Positions 13,501-24,300 of a stretch of DNA of 64,000 nucleotides are shown piece by piece; within the stretch, counting starts at the first letter, position 1, and every line of letters begins with the position of its first letter. A model generated the notes under the pieces. It was not told the DNA's origin, ran no database searches, and was given only the letters and a program-made list of their open reading frames with translations. A program made the position numbers and the translations under genes. The stretch covers positions 12,139,615-12,203,614 of the forward strand of contig CM019228.1 of assembly GCA_009741485.1 (NCBI GenBank). The letters are read 5' to 3'. The DNA is from Malurus cyaneus samueli (taxonomy: Eukaryota > Chordata > Aves > Passeriformes > Maluridae).

Positions 13501-14430
13501 AGCAGCTGCAGGTAGGGTGTGGAAGTGCCGCCTCCTTCCATCATCCCAGCACTCCAGGAAAGGAGGATGCACTGTTCATTTCCAGATGTGATACAGGGAT
13601 AACTGGGATTTCCAGTCTCACTCTCTAATTCCTTCCTAGCCCTTGATTTCTAATAGTGGCAGCTAATTAGCTTCTTGCTAAGTGAGTGTGGGAGAGGCGA
13701 GGGATCTGGTGGCCTTGGCCAGTGCCCAGCAAGTCCTTCCGTGGCCATCTGGAGGACCTGGGTCTGTGTTTCCAAGGTAGGACTAACTCATTCTTCTCAG
13801 TTCCCAGTGCTAGTCCAAGCCATGGGTGGCTGCAGGGCCTTGGAGGCTCTCCAGGGCTGCACTCGGTGTTTGTGTGCTGTGCAGTTTGGCATTTTACACA
13901 TGGCAGCCAGCCCTGCAGCTGTGGCACTCATGCATTAGTAGGGCAGGCTCTTTGGCTACAGATCTCCTCCCAGTCCTCCTCCTAAAAACCTCTCCTGTAA
14001 AAGCATGTGTTTACCAATATTGGATATTTGTCCGTACAACAGGAAAAAAGGGATCCTGGAGCCCTGGATGGATTGTGCAAAGCCAGGAGCCATTGATTTT
14101 CTTTCTGTGCCATGGATACTGGGCTCGTGTACCCTGTCATTCGAGGAATAAAACCCTGAGTTGCTTCAAGGGACACAGGAGGTCGATGTCATCAAAGGTT
14201 CTTTCTCACGATGAGCAATGTGGGCTGAGAGACAAAACTCCTTCCTGTGAGCATCTGCAAGGGGGTGACTCAGGTTCTTCCCAGCCTGTCCACTTTGGCA
14301 GCCTGGCCAGCCATGCAATAGGGATTTCCTTGTCCAGACACCACAGATGTGCCATGGCCTGGCTTGTTTTAGTCAAAGTGCTGCTGGATGGACTTGAATT
14401 GCATCAGGAGCATCCCAAGAACAGCAGAGA
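13501..14430. other. Unique non-coding sequence leading into a minisatellite
   Basis: No gene recognised. A 260-codon plus-strand frame (13826-14608) runs from here into the tandem repeat, but it has no domain, no codon-level signal that I can see, and competing open frames on both strands. Confidence 0.5.
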
Positions 14431-14902
14431 GCCAGCACCGAGAACAGGGATGGCCTGTAGGAAGTTCTGGGATTACATTTGCAGGTGGATTCACCCAGCC
14501 CAGAGAACAGGGATGGCCAGCAGGGAGTTCTTGGATAACACTTGCTTTGACCCAGCACAGAGAACAGGGATAGTCTGCTGGAAGTTCTTGGATAACACTT
14601 GCAGGTAGCTTTGACCCACCCCTGGGATCCACTGTTTTGATGTTGGTGCTCTATCACCGCATGTGCCTCTCCCCTTCTTGCTTGTTTGCTTTGACCCAGC
14701 ACAGAGAGCAGGGATGGCCTGTAGGAAGTTCTGGGATAACACTTGCAGGTGGATTCACCCAGCACAGAGAGCAGGGATGGCCTGTAGGAAGTTCTGGGAT
14801 AACACTTGTAGGTAGCTTTGATCCACCCCTGGGATCCACTGTTTTGATGCTGATTCTCTATCACCCCATGTGCCTCTCCCCTTCTTGCTTGTTTGTTTTG
14901 AG
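14431..14902 (+). repeat. Minisatellite, 57-63 bp units in a 207-bp higher-order period
   Basis: Five copies of a unit built around 'acagagaacagggatggcc', 'gaagttctgggataacactt' and 'gcaggt' start near 14431, 14494, 14551, 14695 and 14758. A distinct block of about 80 bp, with 'cctgggatccactgttttga' and 'tgcctctccccttcttgctt', follows the third and fifth copies. It recurs at an offset of 207 bp (14616 versus 14823), so part of the array duplicated as a composite. The second unit lacks six bases. All spacings I measured (63, 57, 144, 63 and 207) are multiples of three, so a minus-strand frame of 178 codons stays open across it. I do not call it a gene. Confidence 0.9.
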
Positions 14903-15179
14903 GGATCAAACCAAGGAACTGAGAGCCCTGACTGGCTTTGGGGTGCTCTTCCAGGCCAGCTGGGAGCAGGAAGCAGTGAGCTGCTCCCCAAAGAGCCCCA
15001 GTGAGGTTTAGCTGCTCTCACAGCAGCACACACAGCTGGCTTTGAAACCTTCACACCTCAAAGCTCCTGGGTTTCATTCGGCCACGTTGCTGGAACATTT
15101 TCCAGTCGCTCCATCCGAAGTTTTGCCTTTCTTCTCCCTCACAAGTTTGGTCTGGAGCAGCACCCCCGTGCAGAGCAGG
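14903..15179. other. Unique non-coding sequence
   Basis: Nothing recognised. This is a short stretch between the minisatellite and a motif-bearing patch. Confidence 0.5.
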
Positions 15180-15345
15180 GCTGGCTGAGGTTATTCCGGG
15201 GTCTGCAGTCTGAGCTCGGCCGCCTGCCATCAGGACTCCCGGGCAGGGGCTGCGTTGTCTCTCTGACAGTCCCGGGCTCTCACCCTCAGCTAATTACTTT
15301 GATCCTTTACACTTTGTAAAAATTCTTACAACACAAAATAAGTCC
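15180..15345. promoter_or_regulatory. Candidate regulatory patch with homeodomain and TCF-type words
   Basis: A local CpG-rich segment (about 15195-15275, including two CCCGGGC words) runs directly into CTAATTACTTTGATCC. There a homeodomain core TAATTA (15291-15296) abuts a TCF/LEF-type CTTTGAT (15297-15303). It contains no repeat and no coding signal. Function is inferred from these words only. Confidence 0.22.
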
Positions 15346-17721
15346 CCCCTGGCTTTAACCTCGTGACCTGCCCGGCCCTTGTAAAAGGGAGGGAGAAAAG
15401 GCAGCCGTGCCCGCCCCAACACACGCACTCACCCTGCGCCTGCATCCACATCCCCACCACTGCCTAAAGCCTGGGGCTTTAATCGTTTCCTCCCAGGACT
15501 CCCACAAAAAAGCAAATAAAACTCCTTTTACAAGATAGCAGAGCAGCATGAAGGATCAACTTCACCAACAAGAAGTTCTTTCTTCAGTTCATTTGTTTTA
15601 AACCTCCTTTTCTTGCAGATTTGGATCCTCTGAGTGCCTCTCCCCTCCCATCGCCGGCCCTCTTGCCTGCCCTGCTGCCAACAAACAGCTTAATGCTTAA
15701 AACAAGCAGGGTATTTTTTCAGGATCTGCTTGTTCACAGGGAGTAACCTGTGTGTGAACACATACTTTGAAATTCCCTTTTCACAAATCAGGAGTATTTC
15801 TTCTTTCTTCTTCACAGGACCCAGCTAAGAAAATAAATGGCAAAGGGAAAACCCTCCATTTATGGAGGGCAGTTAAATAGAGCAGGGATCTGCGAGGTAG
15901 CTGAGGAGAGATACAACACAGGTCTATAAAATCAGAAGTGGTCTGGAAAAATAAAGATGTTGTAACTCTTTTACCTCGGTTAGTACAAAAAGCAGATTCA
16001 GTTCTTCAGACAATGTGTATGTCCCTTCCCCTGAGCCAGGAGAAGCATTTCAGAGAGTGGTAACTTGGTGAACAGCAGAAAGAAATCTAAATTTCTGGTT
16101 TAGATTAAGAACAGGGAAACAAATTTGTATCTTTCTCCCTTACTGGCTAACTTGTATTTATAAAACTTACAGACACTTAATAATCTCGAGGCTTCTTTCT
16201 CTCTGACATATTTGGTGAAGAATGCTCAGCGTTTTCTGAAGTTGCCATAAACCAGAATGTCGTGCAAGCTGCACTCACATTGGGATTCAGGAGCTTTGCC
16301 TCTTTAGGAAAACAGGGAAAAAAATAAAAACCCTAATTTGCCAACAAAACCCACATTTGGATGCCTTTATCATTTCCTCAGTTAAGCCAAAACCAAACTG
16401 CTTAAAAGCTTTTAGGCTTTCATTTATTTGTCCCTTCTTTCTAGTATTTTTTATTTCCTATGCTTGAGTTAGATCTGGTAAAGGAAGGAATTCAGGAATA
16501 AAATCCTGCAGAGTCTGTTGTTCTTAACAGATCACCTGGATATGATAGGTGAAAAAATCTCAAGACTCAGGTGGAACCAAGGGTGTAATTTCATGTTCTC
16601 TGGGAGCTGAGAGATGGATTCTGGGAACACTGAGTGGAAAAGCATTCCAGCTTTTTGGTGAAAGGTCTGTGCTGTTCCATTTTGCTGGACATTGAAGTTC
16701 TGGATCCGAGGCTCAGGACAGGGAGTGAAACTTCCATGGCTGTGGAGGCAATACCTGCACTAAAACACATCAGGGATGTTTTTTATTGAGGAAAAAAACC
16801 TCATATTGTGAATGTGGGCAGTTTCTCCAAGGCCGTTTGACAGTTCTTACCCAGAAATAAAACAAGAGGCTTCTTTCAGCTCCCCACGTGGAGTTCCTGT
16901 GCATCTTCCCTCCTCCTGCAGCCCTCGGGGTGAGGCACAGCCCCAGGCTCCAGGCAGGATCTGTGGGACCATTCAGAGAAGGTGGCACTATTAGGAATTG
17001 TGTGCCTGAAGCAAAGGTGGATTTTGCTGATGCTTGGGCATTCAGGTTTTGGGACCAAAAGTGTGACTGAGAAATCATGAAGAATCAAAGAGGAATCTTT
17101 AGGATTTTCACACTCATCCCCTGCCCTTCTTTGGAGAGGATATTTATACAGAGAGTTCCCTGGACTGGGCTCTCACTTGTTTGTCCATGTTTGTACAGCT
17201 CAGGAGTGCCCTTGCTGCTTGCCTGGGAATCTTTGGGTTCCTTTGGTGATGCTCAGGGAAGAATCTGTGCCTGTAACAGAAAAATGAGAATCCTCCCCAT
17301 CTTCCCTTCCCCCGTGAGAGATTCTTTGTGGGTTTTTCTCGTTCCCTCCAGCCCTGTGAGCCTGATTTTATCCCACCAAGGGAGGCTTGAACTCTCCAGT
17401 GCTGAGGTTTTTGCCTGTTTTTGTCTAGGTCAGCGTCCTGCACGCCAGAGTCTGAGTGGAGCCACTTCCAGACTCAGTCTCTGTAGGGTGCTGACCATGC
17501 CAGAGCTCTGACCACAGCCAAATCTTAGTCCAGGGCTCCAAGCTGCTCTTTCTTTCCCCAAGTTGCCTGCTTGTACTAAATACTGGGGCAGCTCTCTAAA
17601 ATACTGAAGGAACAAAGCATGCAAGGCAGTAAAATGAGGCAATTAAACCTATAAAACCAGGGTTTACAAGGGAATTTATAGTGTCAGAGGCTTTTTATAG
17701 GTTTTTTAGATTAGTTTAAAT
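15346..17721. other. Unique non-coding sequence with one perfect hairpin
   Basis: No gene recognised. A perfect 8-bp inverted repeat with a 2-base loop (CCCTCCAT, TT, ATGGAGGG) lies at 15852-15869. It is too short for a microRNA precursor and no T-run terminator follows. Confidence 0.55.
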
Positions 17722-17769
17722 AAAAAAGGGGGAGAGAGAAAGAGAGAAAGAGAGAGGGAGAAAAAGAGG
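17722..17769 (+). repeat. GA-rich simple repeat
   Basis: A purine-only run dominated by GA and GAAA words, interrupted only by A/G variation. It is a low-complexity tract. Confidence 0.85.
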
Positions 17770-20700
17770 ACCTGAAACTTGAGGAGACTTAAAAGTTCAG
17801 AGAGAGGCTTTTAGGAAGAACAGAGGGGTAATAATTAGAGGCACATTTTCCATTTCACTGTCTTTGCAAATTGAAATTAAAGAAGCTGGGGCGGAAAAAG
17901 CATGCACAGAAAAACAGGCAGTTTGTATAGCTCCCTCTTCCTCCTGGTAACATTTGATTTTTCTGTTTCTGGTTTTTTTTTGCTTTCTGGCCAGGTGAGA
18001 GCATCCTCATCACCTGGGCAGAGAGACTAAAGGTTAATCTCAGGCTGAGTGAAATTTAGGTTTGGTTCTTTTCCCCTCCTGCTGTGGCTGCTCGCTGGTT
18101 CAGATCTGAGAGCTCATGTTCAAGAGGTGAAATGGAGCCAGCACCTGATTAAAGCAAATTTGGCCAGGAGAGACAATGGAGTCTGTGTTTTAAAGGGCTT
18201 TGTCATGTTTTAGTTCCTCCAGCTTCCCTTGGCATTCCACAAACACAACCAGGAGAGGAGATTGCCTTGGGAATGTCTGATCAGAGCCTTTCTTGGCTTT
18301 TGTCTGTTTTTGTGTGAAGGAAGGAAAAGATGATTCCCATCTCCCAGATCCTGCATCCTCCTCCGTGGCAGCACCTCCTTTATCCAGGGCTGGTTTCCTC
18401 CCCAGCGGTAGAACACACGGTGCTTTCAGAGCAGTGCAAATCAAACAGCATTTCTGATCCCCTCTTTTCTCCAGCTCTGGATCCGGTGCAATTCCTCTGA
18501 GCAGATCCTTGGAAAGGCCAAAGTCTGCTGGCCTGAGCTCCAGGGTTGTGATTCTGTGTTTTGGATTGTTGTCTTCTATCCGTTTTGGTCCTTTCAGAAG
18601 TGGTGCTCTAGAATGGCAGGAGAAAGGAGTCTCACTTCACATATGTGGCAATTTTTCCTTCATGAAGAGGGAATGTCTGCTGGAAATCTTGTCACCATCA
18701 CTCTCTCCTTTATCCCATTAAGAAAATGACACTTTCTGTGGTGTTTGTAGGATCTTGGAGTCTGGAGTGGAGATCTCTTTCCACTCTTCTCTTTTTCCTG
18801 CATGGAATAGTTCGTTTTGGTAGAGTGTGGATCCTGGTTGGTTGCTAGAGTATGCAATTAGTAAATTACTAATTAACTATAGCAATTCATCATCATGCTG
18901 CTGGGCAGTTTTTGTGTAAACCTGCCTGTTCTCTCAGGCAATGTAAAGGCCCAGCCTTTGCAAAATAAACGGAGAGGACATAGGAGCCAGCAGCCTGTGC
19001 TTCAGCTCAGTTTGAGCACCTGAGGGGAACATTTGTGCCACTGGAGAGGGTGACAGAGAGGAGGGTTCCACCACCCTCGGGGGGTTCTGCAGCAAGAGGG
19101 GAGTTTGCCCATGATAACCTTCAGCTCATCTGAACTAAATCATTCCTTTAGTAACAATATCGAATACAGGGTGAAGGGTGAGTGGGACAGACAAAACCTG
19201 AAAGGGGTGAGGATCTGGGACAGAGAGAGGGAAGGTGGAGGTAGAGGGAAAGGAGTAAATTCAGATCTCAGATGGGCCAAACAGCTCCACAGAGTTTCTC
19301 TGACCAACTTGCAAAAGGCATGAACAGTTCTGAACTCTATCTCCCCACACTTTCCTGCCTGAGAGAAGGTTAAAAATGAAGCACAAATTACCCATTTCTG
19401 ATCCCGTTGGCATGGGGGTAATTATCTTCATTGGAGTTGTTACCATTTTACAGTGAGATCAGAGTCAAGCCCAGCATTCTTGAAGCAGCACTCGAGTTTT
19501 TAAAGTCTGCAAATGTGTGTTATTGCAGTCACACGAGAAATAGTTCTGCAATCAATAGAGAAAGCTATTAAAAATGTGGGTTTTGTCTCTGTCTAGTTGG
19601 GTACATTAAGATACATGTATCATCCTACAGTCTCTTTCCCTCCATTTCCATACACATGTGTAGGGGCAGAAATTTTAGAGTGCTTGGCTTTGGTCAAAAT
19701 GTCCCCAATGGAAAATACAACACTGACCTCAAACAACATCACATTTTAGGGCAGCGATGAGTGATTTCTAAAATGCTACTGTTAAGTATATATTTAAAGA
19801 TAAATCACCAGAGGGAGAGTGAGTCTGACTACCATGATCCTAAAGTTTGAGAAATAGTGATGGGAGGGAGCTCTGGCTGGGCAGAGCTCACTGTTTGGGT
19901 CGTCCCAGTCCAGTACTGGTCTGGCATTTCTGTTGTGATTTCCCACCTGGGATTTATTTTTTGCAGTCTGAAGGGCTGCTCAAGGAAGAAAATGAGCTTG
20001 GAATGACTTGTTTGCATCTTCTGTATTACAGAAGATTGCACAAATGCATCGAGAAACAAAGAGTGAAGCTCTCAGAAGAACAGGATTTAAAAAAAAAGCC
20101 TCACATTTGCTAGTTGCTAAATAGAACTTGGAGTAAGCACTGGAGTCAAACAAACAACTTTTACGAGTGAGAAGATCCATCTGCTATCACTGATCTTACA
20201 GATCTTCCTGTGCTCTGATAGTTCAGTATTTTAAATCACATCTAATGGGCCGGGCCGCCCGAATCGATGGATGTTATTCAGGCTGCAGGTGTGGCTGTCC
20301 CAGCACAGCTCTGGAGCCAGAGCCTCAGCTCCTTTCAGTCCATGTCAGCACTTTACAGCTTGCTCAGGACCTGGCCCCGGAGAAAAGAACAGACTTGGCC
20401 AGCAAAGAATCCTGAGCTGCTCTAAATAAAGCTCCCTCATTGATCCTGTTGGGATGCAGAGCTTGGAGGGGAGACTGCCCCTAAAACCTGGGGTGCTGAG
20501 AGCTCAGCAGAGAGGTGACCATGCTCCAAGAGAACAGTCAGGAGTAGCAGGGAGAACTGAACCTGTGCTTTGTGCCTGCATAGTCTGCCCTGCACAGCTT
20601 GCAATGCCAGTGCTCATGGAGCCATCACCGAGAACGCTGCCAGGAGCTTCTGAGCCCAGCTGCTGTGATCCCACAGGCAGCACCGATCCTGAGCAGCACC
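17770..20700. other. Unique non-coding sequence
   Basis: No recognised gene or interspersed repeat. A short CpG-bearing patch, 'gggccgggccgcccgaatcg', lies near 20247-20266 within otherwise AT-rich sequence, directly after a TAAT core. It may belong to a regulatory element, but nothing more can be said from the sequence. Confidence 0.5.
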
Positions 20701-20985
20701 CAGAGCCAGACAGTACTGGGGTGTGCTGGAACCCTGGCAGTCTGTCTGTCCCATTGCAGAGCCAGACAGTACTGGGGTGTGCTGGAACCCTGGCAGTCTG
20801 TCTGTCCCATTGCAGAGCCAGACAGGTATTGGGCTGTGCTGGAACCCTGGCAGTCTGTCTGTCCCATTGCAGAGCCAGACAGTACTGGGGTGTGCTGGAA
20901 CTCGGCAGTCTGTCTGCCCCATTGCAGAGCCAGACAGTACTGGGGTGTGCTGGAACCCTGGCAGTCTGTCTGTCCATCCTCACTC
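20701..20985 (+). repeat. Minisatellite, five units of 55-57 bp
   Basis: Tandem units begin at about 20701, 20757, 20813, 20870 and 20925. Each reads 'cagagccagacagtactggg', 'gtgtgctggaaccctggcag', then 'tctgtctgtcccattg'. Copies differ by only a few substitutions and by one short deletion in the fourth. The array is nearly free of stop codons in several frames, so it creates long spurious reading frames on both strands. Confidence 0.95.
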
Positions 20986-21033
20986 GTAGGTACTGGCTGT
21001 GTGCAGGAACCGGCATCTGTCTGTCTCCCCTCT
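20986..21033 (+). repeat. Transitional minisatellite monomer
   Basis: This segment keeps the first family's 'aggaaccggcatctgtctgt' core in decayed form, and its end ('cccctct') already resembles the spacer of the second family. It looks like a diverged unit joining the two arrays. Confidence 0.6.
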
Positions 21034-21570
21034 CAGTATGTACCTGGCTGTGCTGGCAGTCTGTCTGTCTGTCCATCCCATTCAGTATGTACCTGGCTGT
21101 GCTGGCAGTCTGTCTGTCGTCCACCTCCAGTTGTACCTGGCTGTGGCTGGCAGTCTGTCTGTCTGTCCATTCCCATTCTCAGTATGTACCTGGTGTGCTG
21201 GCAGTCTGTCTGTCTGTCCACTCTCATGTGGTACCTGGCTGTGCTGGCAGTCTGTCTGTCTGTCCCCACTCTCAGTATGTACCTGGCTGTGCTGGCAGTC
21301 TGTCTGTCTGTCCCCACTCTCAGTATGTACCTGGCTGTGCTGGCAGTCTGTCTGTCTGTCCATTCCCATTCTCAGTATGTACCTGGCTGTGCTGGCAGTC
21401 TGTCTGTCTGTCCCCACTCTCAGTATGTACCTGGCTGTGCTGGCAGTCTGTCTGTCTGTCCATTCCCTTCTCAGTATGTACCGGATGTGGCTGGCAGTCT
21501 GTCTGTCTGTCCCCACTCTCAGTATGTACCTGGCTGTGCTGGCAGTCTGTCTGTCTGTCCCCACTCTTGG
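21034..21570 (+). repeat. Minisatellite, eleven units of 45-52 bp
   Basis: Units start near 21034, 21083, 21128, 21180, 21225, 21273, 21321, 21373, 21421, 21472 and 21520. The common 48-bp unit is 'cagtatgtacctggctgtgc', 'tggcagtctgtctgtctgtc', 'cccactct'. Variants with 'cattcccattct' or without part of the spacer give 45-52 bp lengths. It shares the CAGTA, GTGCTGG and GGCAGTCTGTCTGTCC core with the 55-57 bp family, so both probably come from one ancestor. The near-identity of the units implies recent expansion and probable length polymorphism. The 48-bp unit equals sixteen codons, but the 49 and 52 bp units shift the frame, which argues against a coding repeat. Confidence 0.95.
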
Positions 21571-21689
21571 CCACAGCCTCAGCATGGCCAGCACAGTCCG
21601 TGGTCAGCCTGAGAGCCTCCCGGTCTGTCTCTGCCTCTTTCCCTTTCATTTTCTTGGCTCCAGCACTTGGCTCAGATGTCTTTAAAGAG
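21571..21689. other. Flank of the minisatellite
   Basis: Unique sequence with residual CTGTCTCTGCC words resembling decayed repeat units. Nothing else recognised. Confidence 0.4.
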
Positions 21690-21915
21690 CACAGTTTGAA
21701 TGATGGAGTTTCTAATTCCATCTCGGGAGTTGTGATGACTCGAGCTCGGTTCTTGTGGTTGATGATGTCACCAGGACCCATCGATGGAGCTGTAGCCCCA
21801 TTATTCACCATTGCCCTGTTATTTATTCTCTGCAATAAATGGCTGCAGTTTAATCACCAGAGTAAATTGCTGAAGCATCTTGGTGGAAACTGCGATGTTT
21901 CTGTAGTGGTTTCTA
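21690..21915. promoter_or_regulatory. Candidate non-coding regulatory patch
   Basis: This patch contains a TAATT core (21713-21717), a TTTAATCA word near 21850, and several retained CpGs (about 21723-21785) in an AT-rich context without repeat signature. It is inferred from composition only. Confidence 0.17.
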
Positions 21916-23789
21916 TGGCAATAGGGGATCATGGACTTATAGAGAGGGAACCAGGAATGCTGAGCCCCAAGCACCCAGTGGGACAGGAGTGAGCCCCAGC
22001 CTCGGAGAGGGGAACTGGGGGGACAATCTGGGCACTCCTTCAGTGGGGGAAAACCCATAAATCTCTATTGGATATCCCACACAATCTCTGGAAAATTGAA
22101 ATGAGGGTCCAGACTTCACCAGCCTTGACAGACCTGTGGCACTGATTTCATGCAGAGATTTTTAGGAAAAAGTCCCAATTCCTCTGTAGAGATGGGAAGC
22201 AAAACTGGCTTTTCTGTACAATTTTATTTTGTTGAGGCTTTTTTTTGTTTTGTTTTGTTTTTTTTCTTTTTCCAGGTCAGGTAGAAAAAAAGGACTGAGG
22301 ACAATTGAACCAAATGGTTCAGAACTTCTTACAGTTAAGGTTTGTGTTTGGTTTTAGTGTGGGCAAGAGAAACAGATTTATCTGCATTATCCTAATACTT
22401 CTTACCTTGTGGCCTTATCTCTTTGAAATCCTGGATTTCAGTGGTGATGTGACATAATGTTCTTTGATAGTAGAGAAAGTTCCATCTTTTTGGCAAAATG
22501 CACTTGCCGACCTATTTAATGCCTGATGGTTGTGGATCTGTGGTTGGCATTGGAATAACAAGGCTGGGCTGTAGGATCATACTAGAACATTATTATAAAA
22601 TAATTATTATTTATTGTTTCTTAGTGAAGGGATATTTATGAGATGATTTTGCTTTCCAAATCTCACGTTTTCATTCAAGCCCCAGATTTTCTGGATTTAT
22701 TTGTCTTTTTTTTTCTCTTTTTTTCTCCCCAGAAAAAGTAAAATAAAAGCTTTAACTAAAACTCCTGTGTTTTCTGATGTGAAGAAAAAAAGCAAGACAC
22801 TTAAATTTCTCCTTTCTCTTTTATTCCTCCCCATTTTCTATAGTCATTGATTTTTCTCCTTGGGGAAAAAAAATAAGTAAAAGCCTATTCTGTCCATCCT
22901 CTTTCAACACCCTGGGAATGCTTGCAGTGCTCAGCTCTTTTTTCCTCATTTCCTCAGCTGAGCAGCCCTAGAAAGTACCCCAGCACATGGTATCAGTGCC
23001 CTGACCGTCTGCTGCTTATGGGAAATGTCATTTTACAATGTAACTGTTTTTTTTTAAGCTAAAACTTTATGATTTTCTACAAGGATTCATTGTTTGAAGC
23101 CGTGGAACCAACATGTGTTTCTTGAGATATCACTTACCTTTTAAGCAAGTAGCAAGTTGAGTTTTGGTCACTGGGCTGGGCTGTCTCTGGACTCCTGCCT
23201 TTTTTTATTCTGTTCTGGTAACCTGATACAGCCCAGCCAGGGGAGAACAGAAAGAAAAGCCTTTTAATTTATGGTGGGTCTCAGTTCTAATCATGTAGTT
23301 GTGTCGGCTTTGGCTTTAGCGTGAATCATTTTTAATGACAGTTGAGGAGAAAAGAACTGAAAAACAAATCTTACCTTTCTCATCACTGACAGCTTTTCAT
23401 AGCAGATCAGACTTTTTTATAGCACAGCCTTGCAGTGAGGGTATGATGCAAAGGAAGGGCTGGACGCAAGGGCTGCCTGGCAGGAGAGCAAGGAGCCTTT
23501 ACAGCAGCAAATTCAGCAATTTCAGCCATTTTTCACCTCGGGGTTTCCTAAACATGGAGTGCCTCATAAGGAAACTTACGTTTCCTCCCAGGAGAGTTGA
23601 CTTTCTTGGTGACCTTTCACAAGGACCTTGGAAGTTCTCCAGGAAAACTCTTGGATAAAAGGGTGGGAAAATTTGGTGGCAAAGCCTTTATGGAGTTGAA
23701 CAGAGCCAGAAAGTCACTGCAGTGAGCCTGGTGACATCTGTATGTAAAGAGAGATTAGTCAGGGGCCTGGGACCACCAGCTACAGTCCC
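21916..23789. other. Unique non-coding sequence with T-rich tract
   Basis: No gene recognised. A T-rich tract with TTTTG words lies at about 22239-22272 and further T and A runs occur at about 22706-22735 and 22864-22873. A 107-codon frame at 23335-23658 has no recognisable content. Confidence 0.55.
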
Positions 23790-24175
23790 AAGGCTGCCAG
23801 AGCTGCAGGAGTGGAGACAAAGGAGATTCAGGGGTGACCTTATCACTCTCTACAGCTGCCTGAAGGGTGGCTGTGGTCAGGTGGGGGTCGGTCTCTTCTC
23901 CCAGGCAACAAACTGAGAATGAGAGGACACAGTCTGAAGCTGCACCAAGGGAAGTTTAGGTGAGATGTTAGAAAAAAATTCTTCATTGAAAGAGTGATTG
24001 CACAGGAATTGTCTGCCCACGGAGGCGGTGGAGTCACCGTCCCTGGATGTGTTTACAAACAGAATGGATGTGGCACTCAGCGCCATGGTTTGGTTGATGA
24101 GGAGGTGTTGGGTCATAAGGCTGGACTTGATGATCTTACAAGTCTCTTCCAGCCTGATTCATTCTGTGATTCTGT
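23790..24175 (+). mobile_element. CR1 LINE 3' fragment, plus strand
   Basis: A 5'-truncated CR1 matching the classical avian 3' region. It shows 'ggggtgaccttatcactctc', 'tacagctgcctgaaggg', 'ctcttctcccaggcaacaaa', 'gaaaaaaattcttcattgaa', 'gtccctggatgtgtttacaa', 'ggctggacttgatgatctta', 'agtctcttccagcctgattc' and a terminal ATTCTGTGATTCTGTG tail. It holds no coding domain. Its tail abuts another CR1 3' end. Confidence 0.95.
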
Positions 24176-24300
24176 GAGTGTTTGGACGGTGCTCTTGGGC
24201 ACAGGGTGGGATTGCTGGGGTGTCTGGGGTTGGACTGGATGATCCTGGTGGGTCCCTTTCCACTCAGGATATTCTGTGATTCTATTCTGTTGTGTGATCC
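24176..24300 (+). mobile_element. Second CR1 3' tail, plus strand
   Basis: Directly after the previous tail comes 'ggttggactggatgatcctg', 'gtgggtccctttccactcag' and 'gatattctgtgattctattc', the 3' end of a different CR1 subfamily. It is preceded by the diverged 'gctcttgggcacagggtggg' block. Only about 125 bp are present, so it is a severely 5'-truncated insertion next to, or interrupted by, the first. Confidence 0.85.

Noticed and set aside
13826..14608. Plus-strand open frame of 260 codons
   Set aside because: It runs from unique sequence into the 14.4 kb minisatellite, shows no domain, and is overlapped by open frames on the other strand.
15852..15869. Perfect 8-bp hairpin as a microRNA or terminator
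   Set aside because: The stem is far too short for a microRNA precursor, and bacterial-type terminators are not relevant here.
20701..21570. CRISPR-like regular repeats
   Set aside because: The units are contiguous tandem copies without unique spacers, in an animal genome.
20454..21992. Plus-strand open frame of 512 codons
   Set aside because: Most of it is the minisatellite, which lacks stop codons in several frames on both strands. Unit lengths of 49 and 52 bp shift the frame between units and no known domain flanks the array.
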